NCBI RefSeq assembly: GCF_002157735.2
Contig: NZ_AP018689.1
Span: 620,001-684,000 of the forward strand
Source of the DNA: Vibrio aphrogenes
GTDB taxonomy: Bacteria > Pseudomonadota > Gammaproteobacteria > Enterobacterales > Vibrionaceae
Direction of reading: 5' to 3'
DNA: 64,000 nt
The position numbers were made by a program, and so were the translations under genes. The notes under the pieces are model-generated. The model was not told the origin of the DNA. It did no database searches and was given only the letters and a program-made list of their open reading frames with translations. Below are positions 1 through 7,858 of the stretch, piece after piece. Every line of letters starts with the position of its first letter. The first letter of the stretch is position 1.

Positions 1-464
1 TAGAAAGTGGGGTGACGTATATCTTCAACCACGCATTCGCGAAGAGCTTATTCTTCTTAGTCGCAGGGGCGTTAAGTTATGCCTGTGGCACTAGGATGTT
101 ACCGGAACTCAAAGGCATTATAACTAAAGCACCTTTGCTTGGTGTTGGCTTTTGTGTGGCGGCGATGGCGATCTCTGGCGTACCGCCCTTTAACGGCTTC
201 TTTAGTAAATTCCCACTATTGCAAGCGGGTTTCCAATTAAGTGAACAATATTGGTGGTTAACCCCAGTGTTGATTTTAGCCTTAATTGAGTCAGTCGCCA
301 CATTCGGTTGGTTGTTGTACTGGTTCGGTAAGTCTGTGATCGGTGAGCCTTCACCTGCCGTCAATAATGTTTCGCCATTACCGGTATCGATGAAACTCAC
401 GTTGATTGTTCTGATTGTGATGTCTTTGGCATCCAGTGTGATTGCCTCTGCGTGGCTAGGTTAA
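1..464 (+). CDS. hyfD: HyfD, hydrogenase-4 membrane subunit D (3' part only)
   Basis: This is the C-terminal third of a proton-antiporter-like membrane subunit (NuoL/M/N family) of a formate hydrogenlyase. The reading frame is open from the first bases, so the gene starts before the window; the in-window GTG at 12 is an internal valine, not a start. The visible part carries the HAFAKSLFFLVAGALSY and GVPPFNGFFSKFPL motifs that I recognise from E. coli HyfD, and it ends in a hydrophobic segment. The hyfE start lies 10 bases downstream, and the order D-E-F-G-H-I matches the E. coli hyf operon. Its presence, together with HyfF, points to the larger Hyf-type (respiratory, possibly ion-pumping) complex rather than the small Hyc type. 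Confidence 0.93.
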   Translation, partial: ESGVTYIFNHAFAKSLFFLVAGALSYACGTRMLPELKGIITKAPLLGVGFCVAAMAISGVPPFNGFFSKFPLLQAGFQLSEQYWWLTPVLILALIESVATFGWLLYWFGKSVIGEPSPAVNNVSPLPVSMKLTLIVLIVMSLASSVIASAWLG

Positions 465-474
465 GGAACCTGAT

Positions 475-1122
475 ATGAATGATTTATTAATTAATAATTT
501 CGCGGGTTTACTTGTGGTCACATCTTTTATGGTTGTGATTGCAAAACAAGCTCGTACGGCATCGATTTTGTATGCCATCCAATCTTTGGTCTTGGTCGGT
601 ATTTTCTGTGCCATTGCCTATCAATATGAGGCTCATGAGTTGTTTGCATGGGCGGCGACCGCGGTGGTGTCTAAGGTGATTTTATTACCGGCGATTTTGT
701 TTATCTTTTTGGGAAAAATGCGCGATGCAGCAGCAGAAAAACCTTTGATGCATACCGCTTTGATTGCCATTTTAGTGGCAGTGATTTCGATTGGTGCTTT
801 TTATGCAGTTGATCCTGTCAATGTTCCTTTAGTGGCGAACCTTAAACCGGCCTTAGCGGTGTCTTTAGCGCACTTTTTTATTGGTTTGCTGTGCATCGTT
901 TCTCAACGCAATATTCTCAAACAAGTTTTTGGTTATTGCTTAATGGAGAACGGCTCGTCTTTGACCTTAGCGTTATTGGCTCACGATGCACCTCACCTAA
1001 TGGAGATTGGGATCACCATTGATGCCATTTTTGCGGTGATTGTGATGGTGATTTTAGCGCGTCTGATTTACCGCCAATTAGGCACACTCGATGTGCAACA
1101 ACTTACGACACTGAAGGGGTAA
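475..1122 (+). CDS. hyfE: HyfE, hydrogenase-4 membrane subunit E
   Basis: A 215-residue, almost entirely hydrophobic protein with about six to seven membrane segments. The length equals that of E. coli HyfE, about 216 residues. HyfE is distantly related to NuoK-type subunits and sits in the membrane arm of formate hydrogenlyase-2. The gene lies 10 bases after hyfD and 4 bases before hyfF, so it is translated from the same operon mRNA. No catalytic or metal-binding residues are expected and none are seen. HycC/HycD-type complexes lack this subunit, so its presence helps classify the complex as Hyf. Confidence 0.92.
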   Translation: MNDLLINNFAGLLVVTSFMVVIAKQARTASILYAIQSLVLVGIFCAIAYQYEAHELFAWAATAVVSKVILLPAILFIFLGKMRDAAAEKPLMHTALIAILVAVISIGAFYAVDPVNVPLVANLKPALAVSLAHFFIGLLCIVSQRNILKQVFGYCLMENGSSLTLALLAHDAPHLMEIGITIDAIFAVIVMVILARLIYRQLGTLDVQQLTTLKG

Positions 1123-1126
1123 TGAC

Positions 1127-2686
1127 ATGATGTCTTTAGATTTTGTTTTTCCATATTTAGTGGGAATCCCTTTTGTCGCAGGCTTGATAGGGTTACTGCT
1201 TTCGCTGTTTACCTCAGGTCAGCACCGGATTTCAATTGGCTTACATAGTGTGAGCATTGTTGCGACACTCTGGTTAACTTGGAGCTTGGCGGGGCAAGTT
1301 TTTACTCATGGCGCGATGTTGTCAGCGGGGGGCTGGTTATTACTCGATAGCCTATCGGCATTATTTGCTGCGGTATTAGGGCTGGTGGCCTTAATTACCG
1401 GATTGCATGCGATTGGTTATATTGGCCATGAATTGAAACATGGTGAACTGACCGCGCGCCAAGTGTCGTTATTTTATGGCTTATTTAACTTGTTCTTAGC
1501 CAGCATGTTGGTGTCATTAACCTCCAATAACATCATCATGATGTGGGTAGCAATTGAAGCAACCACGATCAGTTCAGTGTTCTTAGTCGGCCTTTATTAT
1601 CAACGCTCATCGCTAGAAGCGGCTTGGAAATACATCATGCTGTGCAGCGTTGGGGTGGCATTTGGTTTATTTGGTACGGTGTTAACTTATGCCAATGGCG
1701 TCGCCAGTTTTGCACAACCAAGCCAAGCCATTTTATGGACCGCTATTCGTGATAATGCTCATTTGCTTGACCCGCGTTTAATGCAAATCAGCTTTATTTT
1801 TATCTTGATTGGTTTTGGGACCAAAACGGGATTATTCCCAATGCACACTTGGCTTCCTGACGCTCACTCCGAAGCACCAAGCCCGGTTTCTGGCTTATTA
1901 TCTGCCGGTTTATTGAACTGCGCCTTATTAGTGATCATTCGTTATTTTGTGATCGATGCTCAAGTGATTGGTGAAGGCTTTACTCAGTATTTACTGATCG
2001 CGTTTGGCCTGCTATCGGTTGTCATTGCCGCGATGTTCATTTTGGTTCAACAAGATATTAAACGTTTGTTGGCCTATTCCAGTGTCGAAAACATGGGGCT
2101 GATCACTTTGGCTTTAGGTTTAGGGCCACTTGGGATCTTAGCGGCAATGTTGCATGTGATTAACCACAGTTTAGGCAAGACTCTGATGTTCTGTGGCGCT
2201 GGTAACATCATGTTGAAATACGGAACCCGTGATATCAGCGTGATTAAAGGGGTGGTACGTGTCGCACCTTGGACAGGATTGTTATTTGGTGCAGGGGCAT
2301 TAGCGTTAGCCGGAGTGCCACCGTTTAACTTATTTATCAGTGAATTCATGATTGTGTGTTCTGGTATTTACGCCCAGCACCCTTGGATCACCATTGGGTT
2401 ATTACTGGTGTTAACTCTAGTGTTAGCTGGTTTTACTCGTTTAGTTTCTGCCTGCGTCTTAGGCAAAGCACCAGAAGGAATGGAAAAAGGCGAAGTGAAT
2501 GGTTTCACAATTTTACCTTTAGTGGTGTTGATGGTGATGATGCTGGTGATGGGCACTCATATTCCGAGTGTGGTCATTGATGGTGTGGTTCAAGCCGCTT
2601 CCGTCGTGACAGGACAAGACCCAGCGTTACTTAGCCAATCCCTTCACTTTCCTTGGCAAGGCATCACTGCCAGTGCTATTCAATAA
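1127..2686 (+). CDS. hyfF: HyfF, hydrogenase-4 proton-antiporter-like subunit F
   Basis: A 519-residue polytopic membrane protein of the NuoL/M/N (Mrp antiporter) family; E. coli HyfF is about 526 residues. A conserved core can be seen from about residue 235 (TWLPDAHSEAPSPVS) through a loop with QQDIKRLLAYSSVENMG to the second half (INHSLGKTLMFCGAGN). Glu and Lys residues typical of ion-translocating half-channels lie inside membrane segments. It pairs with HyfB and HyfD in the membrane arm, where electron flow to the hydrogenase may drive ion movement. Two ATG codons lie in tandem at the start (1127 and 1130). Spacing to the neighbours is short, and no frame damage is seen. Confidence 0.93.
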   Translation: MMSLDFVFPYLVGIPFVAGLIGLLLSLFTSGQHRISIGLHSVSIVATLWLTWSLAGQVFTHGAMLSAGGWLLLDSLSALFAAVLGLVALITGLHAIGYIGHELKHGELTARQVSLFYGLFNLFLASMLVSLTSNNIIMMWVAIEATTISSVFLVGLYYQRSSLEAAWKYIMLCSVGVAFGLFGTVLTYANGVASFAQPSQAILWTAIRDNAHLLDPRLMQISFIFILIGFGTKTGLFPMHTWLPDAHSEAPSPVSGLLSAGLLNCALLVIIRYFVIDAQVIGEGFTQYLLIAFGLLSVVIAAMFILVQQDIKRLLAYSSVENMGLITLALGLGPLGILAAMLHVINHSLGKTLMFCGAGNIMLKYGTRDISVIKGVVRVAPWTGLLFGAGALALAGVPPFNLFISEFMIVCSGIYAQHPWITIGLLLVLTLVLAGFTRLVSACVLGKAPEGMEKGEVNGFTILPLVVLMVMMLVMGTHIPSVVIDGVVQAASVVTGQDPALLSQSLHFPWQGITASAIQ

Positions 2687-2704
2687 TTTAAGAGAGTCAA
2701 TTTA

Positions 2705-4444
2705 ATGGAAGCATTACACACACAAAATCCAAAACAAATTGGTAAACAGTACGTTGAAGGTGTTCGTCACTTATTCCCGTCTGCAATCTTAGATGAAGAA
2801 TGGCAAACTGAAAACCAATGCACGATTACCGTGAAAATGACCTCGTTAATTGAGGTGATGAAATGGCTTTATTACGACCAAGGTGGCTGGTTAACCGTCT
2901 CTTTTGGTAATGATGAGCGCAGCATCAATGGTTACTTTGCGGTATATCATGCGTTGTCGATGGAAGGGGAAGTCAACAGCTGGTTAACGGTTAAAGTGCT
3001 GGTTGATCCGGTTGACCAAGAGTTTATTTCCATTACGCCAACGATCCCTGCAGCGGTATGGGGAGAGCGTGAAGTTCGTGATATGTATGGCTTACGCCCG
3101 GTTGGCTTGCCCGATGAGCGTCGTTTGATTTTGCCTGACGATTGGCCTGAAGACATGCACCCATTGCGTAAAGATGCCATGGATTATCGCCAACGTCCGC
3201 AACCTACAACGGAAACTGAAACTTATCCATTTGTAAATGAACGGGGTGATGACTCTAACCGCATTGTGCCGGTTGGTCCAATGCATATCACCAATGATGA
3301 ACCGGGTCACTTCCGCTTGTTTGTGGATGGTGAAGACATTGTTGATGCCGACTACCGTATGTTTTACGTGCACCGTGGCATGGAAAAACTGGCAGAGACT
3401 CGCATGGGCTATAACGAGGTGGCTTTCCTCGCTGACCGTGTGTGTGGCATTTGTGGTTTTACTCACAGTGTTGGCTACATCAATACCGTTGAAAATGCCT
3501 TATCTATCCAAGTGCCAGAACGCGCCAAAATGATTCGCACCATCTTGTTAGAAGTCGAACGTTTACACAGCCACTTATTAAATATTGGCCTTTCTAGCCA
3601 CTTTGTGGGGTTTGACTCTGGGTTCATGCAATTTTTCCGCCTACGTGAAAAAACCATGGAACTGGCTGAGCTTTTGACTGGCGCTCGTAAAACCTATGGG
3701 GTGAATCTGATTGGTGGTATTCGCCGAGACTTCTTAAAAGCGCAACGAGAAAAAGCGATTCAAGTCGTTCGTCAGGTTCGTAAAGAGTTTTCAGATTTGG
3801 TCGATATGCTGTTAGCGACCCCCAACATTGACAGCCGTATTGCGGGAGTTGGGATCTTAGCAAAAGACATTGCACGTGATTTTAGCCCAGTGGGCCCTTT
3901 GATTCGTGGCAGTGGTTTTAAACGGGATGTGCGCAGCGTGCATGCGCAAACAGTTGAAAGTTATGCCAGTGTACCAATGGAATTACAAACCGTGGATACC
4001 GGCGATGTTCAGGCGCGTGTTTTAGTGCGTATTCGTGAAGTCTTTGACTCATTGAACATGGTGGAATTTGGCCTGGATTACTTACCTGCTGGCGCGATTT
4101 TAACGGAAGATTTTGAATACACACCAAACAAGTTTGCGTTAGGTTTTACTGAAGCGCCTCGTGGTGAAAACGTGCATTGGAGTATGACTGGCGATAATCA
4201 AAAACTTTTCCGCTGGCGTTGCCGTGCTGCCACTTACGCGAACTGGCCAACCTTACGCTATATGCTACGTGGCAATACGGTGGCAGATGCGCCGTTGATC
4301 ATTGGTAGTTTGGACCCTTGTTACTCTTGTACCGACCGCGTCACCATTGTCGATACTAAGAAAAAACGTTCAAAAACCGTGCCTTATAAAGCGATTGAAC
4401 AATACAGTGTGAGCCGTAAAAACTCACCATTGAAAATGAGCTAG
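2705..4444 (+). CDS. hyfG: HyfG, [NiFe]-hydrogenase large subunit with NuoC-like N-domain
   Basis: This is the catalytic group-4 [NiFe]-hydrogenase subunit, 579 residues, which evolves H2 from electrons delivered by formate dehydrogenase. Residues 1 to about 170 form a NuoC-like domain (AAVWGEREVRDMYG), fused to a NuoD-like large subunit. The nickel ligands are visible as the pairs C247/C250 (RVCGICGFTHS) and C539/C542 (DPCYSCTDR). Both pairs are cysteine, so this is not a selenohydrogenase. The 34 residues after R545 form the C-terminal extension that the protease HycI (6308-6781) would remove after nickel insertion by the Hyp proteins. It is the best-conserved subunit of the operon and is intact. 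Confidence 0.97.
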   Translation: MEALHTQNPKQIGKQYVEGVRHLFPSAILDEEWQTENQCTITVKMTSLIEVMKWLYYDQGGWLTVSFGNDERSINGYFAVYHALSMEGEVNSWLTVKVLVDPVDQEFISITPTIPAAVWGEREVRDMYGLRPVGLPDERRLILPDDWPEDMHPLRKDAMDYRQRPQPTTETETYPFVNERGDDSNRIVPVGPMHITNDEPGHFRLFVDGEDIVDADYRMFYVHRGMEKLAETRMGYNEVAFLADRVCGICGFTHSVGYINTVENALSIQVPERAKMIRTILLEVERLHSHLLNIGLSSHFVGFDSGFMQFFRLREKTMELAELLTGARKTYGVNLIGGIRRDFLKAQREKAIQVVRQVRKEFSDLVDMLLATPNIDSRIAGVGILAKDIARDFSPVGPLIRGSGFKRDVRSVHAQTVESYASVPMELQTVDTGDVQARVLVRIREVFDSLNMVEFGLDYLPAGAILTEDFEYTPNKFALGFTEAPRGENVHWSMTGDNQKLFRWRCRAATYANWPTLRYMLRGNTVADAPLIIGSLDPCYSCTDRVTIVDTKKKRSKTVPYKAIEQYSVSRKNSPLKMS

Positions 4445-4452
4445 AGGTCAGC

Positions 4453-5043
4453 ATGTTTAAGTTATTAAAAACCGTCTTTAAAACAGGGGATGCAACCACT
4501 AAATATCCGTTTGCACCTTTTGAAGTACAAGAGGACTTTCGAGGTAAGCCTGAGCTCAATGCCAATCAATGTATTGCTTGTGGGGCTTGTACTCGAGCTT
4601 GTCCTGCCAATGCTTTAATCATGGAAACCGATGAAACTACCGGCTTGCGTCGGTGGGAATTATCGTTAGCCCGCTGTATTTATTGTGGTCGCTGTGAAGA
4701 AGTGTGCCCAACGCATGCCATCGAGCTGTCAGAAAAGTTTGAATTGGCCGTGACTAACAAAGCCGATCTGTATGAGCAGGCTGAATTTCATTTGCATAAT
4801 TGCACTTGTTGCCAACGACCTTTTGTTGCCAAAAAACTGTTGGAATATACCTTGGCAAGCCTAGAGCAATCGGGAGTAACCGGTGAGCAGCTCAAGATGC
4901 GTCGCTTACAATTGGAAACCTGTCCTGAGTGTCGTCGTAAAGCCAATATGTTAGACGGCGAAAACCTAGCCAGTCATCGTTACATTCACGTTGTCGATGT
5001 TACGGAATCATCCACCACTCAGCACACAGGAGACCAAGCATGA
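4453..5043 (+). CDS. hyfH: HyfH, two-[4Fe-4S] electron-transfer subunit
   Basis: A 196-residue NuoI-like ferredoxin subunit that carries electrons inside the soluble arm of formate hydrogenlyase. Two classical clusters are visible: C40-x2-C43-x2-C46-x3-C50 and C75-x2-C78-x2-C81-x3-C85. The C-terminal third has four more cysteines in CTCC and CPEC patterns, as in HycF/HyfH proteins; they may bind another metal or be structural. The gene starts 8 bases after hyfG, and its last 4 bases overlap the hyfI start (GCATGA), which implies translational coupling. E. coli HyfH is slightly shorter, at about 181 residues. Confidence 0.94.
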   Translation: MFKLLKTVFKTGDATTKYPFAPFEVQEDFRGKPELNANQCIACGACTRACPANALIMETDETTGLRRWELSLARCIYCGRCEEVCPTHAIELSEKFELAVTNKADLYEQAEFHLHNCTCCQRPFVAKKLLEYTLASLEQSGVTGEQLKMRRLQLETCPECRRKANMLDGENLASHRYIHVVDVTESSTTQHTGDQA

Positions 5044-5873
5044 AAGGCATAAAGCAAATTAATGGCACTCAACATACTCAAGCTGTGCCGATGGAAGTTT
5101 CTCCTGAACATGAAAAGCTTAAAGGCGCGTTATTAAAGCAAATTAAACGTTCCGCTTATGTGTATCGTGTGGACTGTGGTGGCTGTAACGCCTGTGAAAT
5201 TGAGATCTTTGCCTCAACGACGCCAGTTTATGATACTGAGCGTTTTGGGATTAAAGTGGTCGCCACTCCTCGCCATGCGGATATTTTATTGTTTACTGGT
5301 GCGGTGACTCGTGCCACTCGAGGCCCAGCATTACGAGCTTATGAGGCAGCGCCTGATCCTAAAATTGTCGTCTCTTATGGAGCTTGTGGTTGTGATGGCG
5401 GTATTTTTCATGACCTATATTGCGTGTGGAGTGGGACAGATAAAATTGTGCCTGTCGATGTGTACATTCCGGGCTGTCCTCCCACTCCTGCTGCAACCCT
5501 ATATGGTTTTGCTGTCGCTTTAGGCTTATTAGAGCAAAAAATGCAGGCCAAAACGCATCATCCAGAGCAAGAGCCGATCACCTTACGTCACACCGGCATT
5601 CCGTTGGATATTCGCGTCATGATTGAACATGAAGCTCGTCTATTGGCGGGTTATCGTCATGGTAAACATATCTCCAATGACTTAATGGACGTGTTAGCCA
5701 ATTGCGATCAAACCAATGTTGATGCCAATGTAAAAGCTTATCTCGCGCAGAAAAACGACCCGCGTTTAACTGAAATTGTGGATCGCTTAATGCGTAAAGT
5801 GATGCAGCAACTGACAGGGACTGATGACTCAGGCGTGGTCAATGGAGGCTGCCATGGCTGTTCTGGAAAATAA
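5040..5873 (+). CDS. hyfI: HyfI, hydrogenase small subunit (NuoB-like)
   Basis: A 277-residue NuoB-like [4Fe-4S] small subunit of the group-4 hydrogenase, which links the ferredoxin subunits to the nickel site in HyfG. The cluster ligands are visible in [13 protein letters not shown] (C46, C49), GACGCDGG and PGCPPTP. The protein ends in an extra cysteine-rich tail (GGCHGCSGK), which I do not expect in all homologues and which could bind a metal. The start overlaps hyfH by 4 bases. The end overlaps the following hycH gene when the strong ribosome site inside this tail is used. Confidence 0.94.
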   Translation: MKGIKQINGTQHTQAVPMEVSPEHEKLKGALLKQIKRSAYVYRVDCGGCNACEIEIFASTTPVYDTERFGIKVVATPRHADILLFTGAVTRATRGPALRAYEAAPDPKIVVSYGACGCDGGIFHDLYCVWSGTDKIVPVDVYIPGCPPTPAATLYGFAVALGLLEQKMQAKTHHPEQEPITLRHTGIPLDIRVMIEHEARLLAGYRHGKHISNDLMDVLANCDQTNVDANVKAYLAQKNDPRLTEIVDRLMRKVMQQLTGTDDSGVVNGGCHGCSGK

Positions 5874-6315
5874 AACAATGACGAGCACTGAGCTGCGTAA
5901 TCTTGCCAATCAAGTGGACTTTTATCGCTTAAGCCGTAAGTTTATTGAAGACAAAGAAGTCCCACCAGAAGCACAACATATTATGTATTACAGCTTAGGT
6001 ATTGGGCATCATTTAGGCGTGGTCGATTGTTTAAAATCGGAAATGAACTGTAGCGGAGAGGAGTATTTAACCTGGATCTCTGCTTTGCCAACGGACAGTG
6101 AAGCTCACCGTAAAATGTATGGCTACTTTTTATTTGGTGAAATCACCATCATGCCAGAGCACATTAATATGTTGGCGTTAGCCTTTGATGCGATTGAGGC
6201 AAACACTCAAACGGAGAAATCACAGCAGCTTACGCAAGGGCTGATTGCGATCTTAACTGCGATTTATAATGAACCGAATATGTACCTTATGATCAGGAGT
6301 ACTCACCGTGACTGA
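5854..6315 (+). CDS. hycH: HycH/HyfJ formate hydrogenlyase maturation protein
   Basis: A protein of about 153 residues matching HycH/HyfJ; the block [33 protein letters not shown] is close to the E. coli sequence. HycH assists maturation of the hydrogenase large subunit and is not part of the final enzyme. I chose the ATG at 5854 because GGAGG lies 5 bases upstream, which makes a 20-base overlap with hyfI. The ATG at 5878 is an alternative and would give a length closer to E. coli HycH, about 136 residues. The gene overlaps hycI at its 3' end, so hyfI, hycH and hycI look translationally coupled. Confidence 0.85.
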   Translation: MAVLENKTMTSTELRNLANQVDFYRLSRKFIEDKEVPPEAQHIMYYSLGIGHHLGVVDCLKSEMNCSGEEYLTWISALPTDSEAHRKMYGYFLFGEITIMPEHINMLALAFDAIEANTQTEKSQQLTQGLIAILTAIYNEPNMYLMIRSTHRD

Positions 6316-6781
6316 GTCTATTTCCGCTGAGCGAATTTTGATTACTGTCGGCAATAGCATGATGGGCGATGATGGGGCGGGGCCTCTCTTAGCGACCTTA
6401 TGCCGAGAACAACCGGTGGCAGGCTGGACCGTCATTGAAGGTGGCACTATGCCAGAAGATTGCCTTCATCAAGTTCGCAAAATCAAACCTAAGCAAGTGG
6501 TGGTGGTGGATGCCGCCGATTTTGGTGAAAAGCCTGGCGAAATTCGCTTTATTGAATCGGATACCATCAATGATATGTTCATGGTGTCGACTCACAGTTT
6601 GCCGCTTAACTTCTTAATTGATGAATTGAAAACCTTTATACCTGATGTCACCTTTGTGGGGATTCAACCCGCGATTGTGGCATTTTATGCGCCGTTAACC
6701 GATATGGTGAAAGACGCGGTAGAACAAATACATTACGCACTTAGCGATTGGCAACAATACGCTACTTTTGAACACTGTTAA
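6308..6781 (+). CDS. hycI: HycI, hydrogenase large-subunit C-terminal protease
   Basis: A 157-residue endopeptidase of the HyaD/HycI family. After nickel is in place it cuts the C-terminal extension of the large subunit, here HyfG after R545. Conserved features are GNSMMGDDGAG with the nickel-sensing aspartate and VVVDAADFG. The length equals E. coli HycI (156 residues). The start is a GTG at 6308 with an AGGAG box about 8 bases upstream, overlapping the end of hycH. It is the last gene of the hyf operon: a strong terminator follows at 6828. Confidence 0.94.
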   Translation: MTESISAERILITVGNSMMGDDGAGPLLATLCREQPVAGWTVIEGGTMPEDCLHQVRKIKPKQVVVVDAADFGEKPGEIRFIESDTINDMFMVSTHSLPLNFLIDELKTFIPDVTFVGIQPAIVAFYAPLTDMVKDAVEQIHYALSDWQQYATFEHC

Positions 6782-6827
6782 ATGGGGGTCAATGCTGCAA
6801 AGTATTGGCGTCATTCAGTGTTGGTTT

Positions 6828-6853
6828 GCCCACTTATTCGGTGGGCTTTTTTA
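6828..6853 (+). terminator. Rho-independent terminator of the hyf-hyc operon
   Basis: The stem GCCCAC (6828-6833) pairs with GTGGGC (6841-6846) around a 7-base loop and is followed directly by a run of T. It lies 47 bases after hycI and ends the hyf operon before the separately controlled hydN-fdhF unit. Confidence 0.85.
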
Positions 6854-6935
6854 TTTTAGTGAGCGGCGTTTTGGTGACACCAAGCGTAGGCCTTATCTGA
6901 TCATCCCTGCTTGTAAAAGACTCGGAAATTTCCGC

Positions 6936-6994
6936 CTTGTTCTCAAGCCTTTTTCCCGCGCAATTTCTGATCACCTAATTAGTGTGATTGGTAT
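6936..6994 (+). repeat. Dispersed intergenic repeat, copy 1
   Basis: This stretch shares three blocks in the same order with 57597-57674: CTTGTTCTCAAGCCTTTTTC, GCAATTTCTG and TTAGTGTGATTGGTAT. Copy 2 has about 19 extra bases before the last block. Neither copy is coding. It looks like a small non-autonomous or regulatory repeat family of this genome. Confidence 0.7.
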
Positions 6995-7049
6995 TCCCTT
7001 TGATACGCATCATCATGTGGTTTGATAAATGCTGTTAAAAAAGAGCTTG

Positions 7050-7076
7050 GTGTCGACACAAGTGTCGAATTCGACA
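7050..7076 (+). promoter_or_regulatory. Palindromic upstream activator sites, probably for FhlA
   Basis: Two adjacent perfect palindromes are seen: GTGTCGACAC (7050-7059) and TGTCGAATTCGACA (7063-7076). They lie about 100-120 bases upstream of the sigma-54 promoter at 7172, the normal place for an enhancer bound by a sigma-54 activator. The FhlA-type activator gene is at 10112. That FhlA binds here is an inference; the half-site TGTCGA is shared by both palindromes. Confidence 0.6.
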
Positions 7077-7171
7077 GTATTGCGAGCGCTTACGTCAAAA
7101 AGACAGAGCTATCCGGGTAAGTTTTCATCGTTCTTTTATGAAAATCATGCCCTTATCACTAATCTATTTTT

Positions 7172-7187
7172 TGGCATGATATATGCT
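7172..7187 (+). promoter_or_regulatory. Sigma-54 (RpoN) promoter of hydN-fdhF
   Basis: TGGCATG, four bases, then ATGCT matches the -24/-12 consensus, with GG at 7173-7174 and GC at 7185-7186 exactly 12 bases apart. The hydN start is about 100 bases downstream. Sigma-54 control is the known mode for fdhF in enteric bacteria. Confidence 0.8.
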
Positions 7188-7284
7188 TACTAAACGTGTG
7201 GGATTAACTCTTTCCGTAATATCAGCGTCGATAAGTCACGATATCAATAACACTCGCTGATATTTATTCGATTAAGGATGCTAC

Positions 7285-7833
7285 ATGAACCGATTTGTAT
7301 TTGCCGACGCCAATAAATGCATTGGTTGTCGCACTTGTGAGATCGCGTGTGCGATTTCTCACCAAGAAAATAATACCGGGACACTTGATAGCACAGAGTG
7401 CTTTGTTCCAAGGCTACAACTGGTTAAAAACGTCAATGTTTCAACGCCAGTGATGTGTCGTCAATGTGACGATGCGCCTTGCGCTCAAGTTTGCCCAAAC
7501 AATGCCATTGTTCACGAAGATGGTCACATTAAAGTCATTCAATCTCGTTGTATTGGTTGTAAAACCTGCGTGATTGCTTGCCCGTATGGTGCCATGAATG
7601 TTGTGACAGAAATGGTGGAAGAAGACAACGGTCACGGTGCGTTATTTAAACGTAAAGTGCCACGTTCTCGTGCTCTTAAATGCGACTTATGTGCACACCA
7701 AGCCGGGGGGCCTGAATGTGTACGTGTCTGTCCAACAGGAGCCATCAGCATTATTAACCCTGATGAACTCAAACAATCTAGCCAAGATAAACGCGAAGCC
7801 GCGGCCTTAAGTGCGCTGGCTATTAATCTTTAA
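7285..7833 (+). CDS. hydN: HydN, four-cluster ferredoxin-like electron carrier
   Basis: A 182-residue iron-sulfur protein very close to E. coli HydN (175 residues). It begins MNRFVFADANKCIGCRTCE and has four cysteine groups: CIGCRTCEIAC, CRQCDDAPCAQVC, CIGCKTCVIAC and CDLCAHQAGGPECVRVC. Such DMSOR-type subunits pass electrons from a molybdo-selenoenzyme to its partner; here the partner is FdhF, encoded 25 bases downstream. HycB-like proteins are similar, so it may serve as the small subunit of formate dehydrogenase in this complex. It is the first gene behind the sigma-54 promoter at 7172. Confidence 0.92.
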   Translation: MNRFVFADANKCIGCRTCEIACAISHQENNTGTLDSTECFVPRLQLVKNVNVSTPVMCRQCDDAPCAQVCPNNAIVHEDGHIKVIQSRCIGCKTCVIACPYGAMNVVTEMVEEDNGHGALFKRKVPRSRALKCDLCAHQAGGPECVRVCPTGAISIINPDELKQSSQDKREAAALSALAINL

Positions 7834-7858
7834 TGGAATGTTTTAAAGAAGGTTTATT

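Noticed and set aside
6768..7025. 85-residue frame after hycI
   Set aside because: It runs through the hyf terminator and the dispersed repeat, overlaps hycI, and has no ribosome site or known domain.
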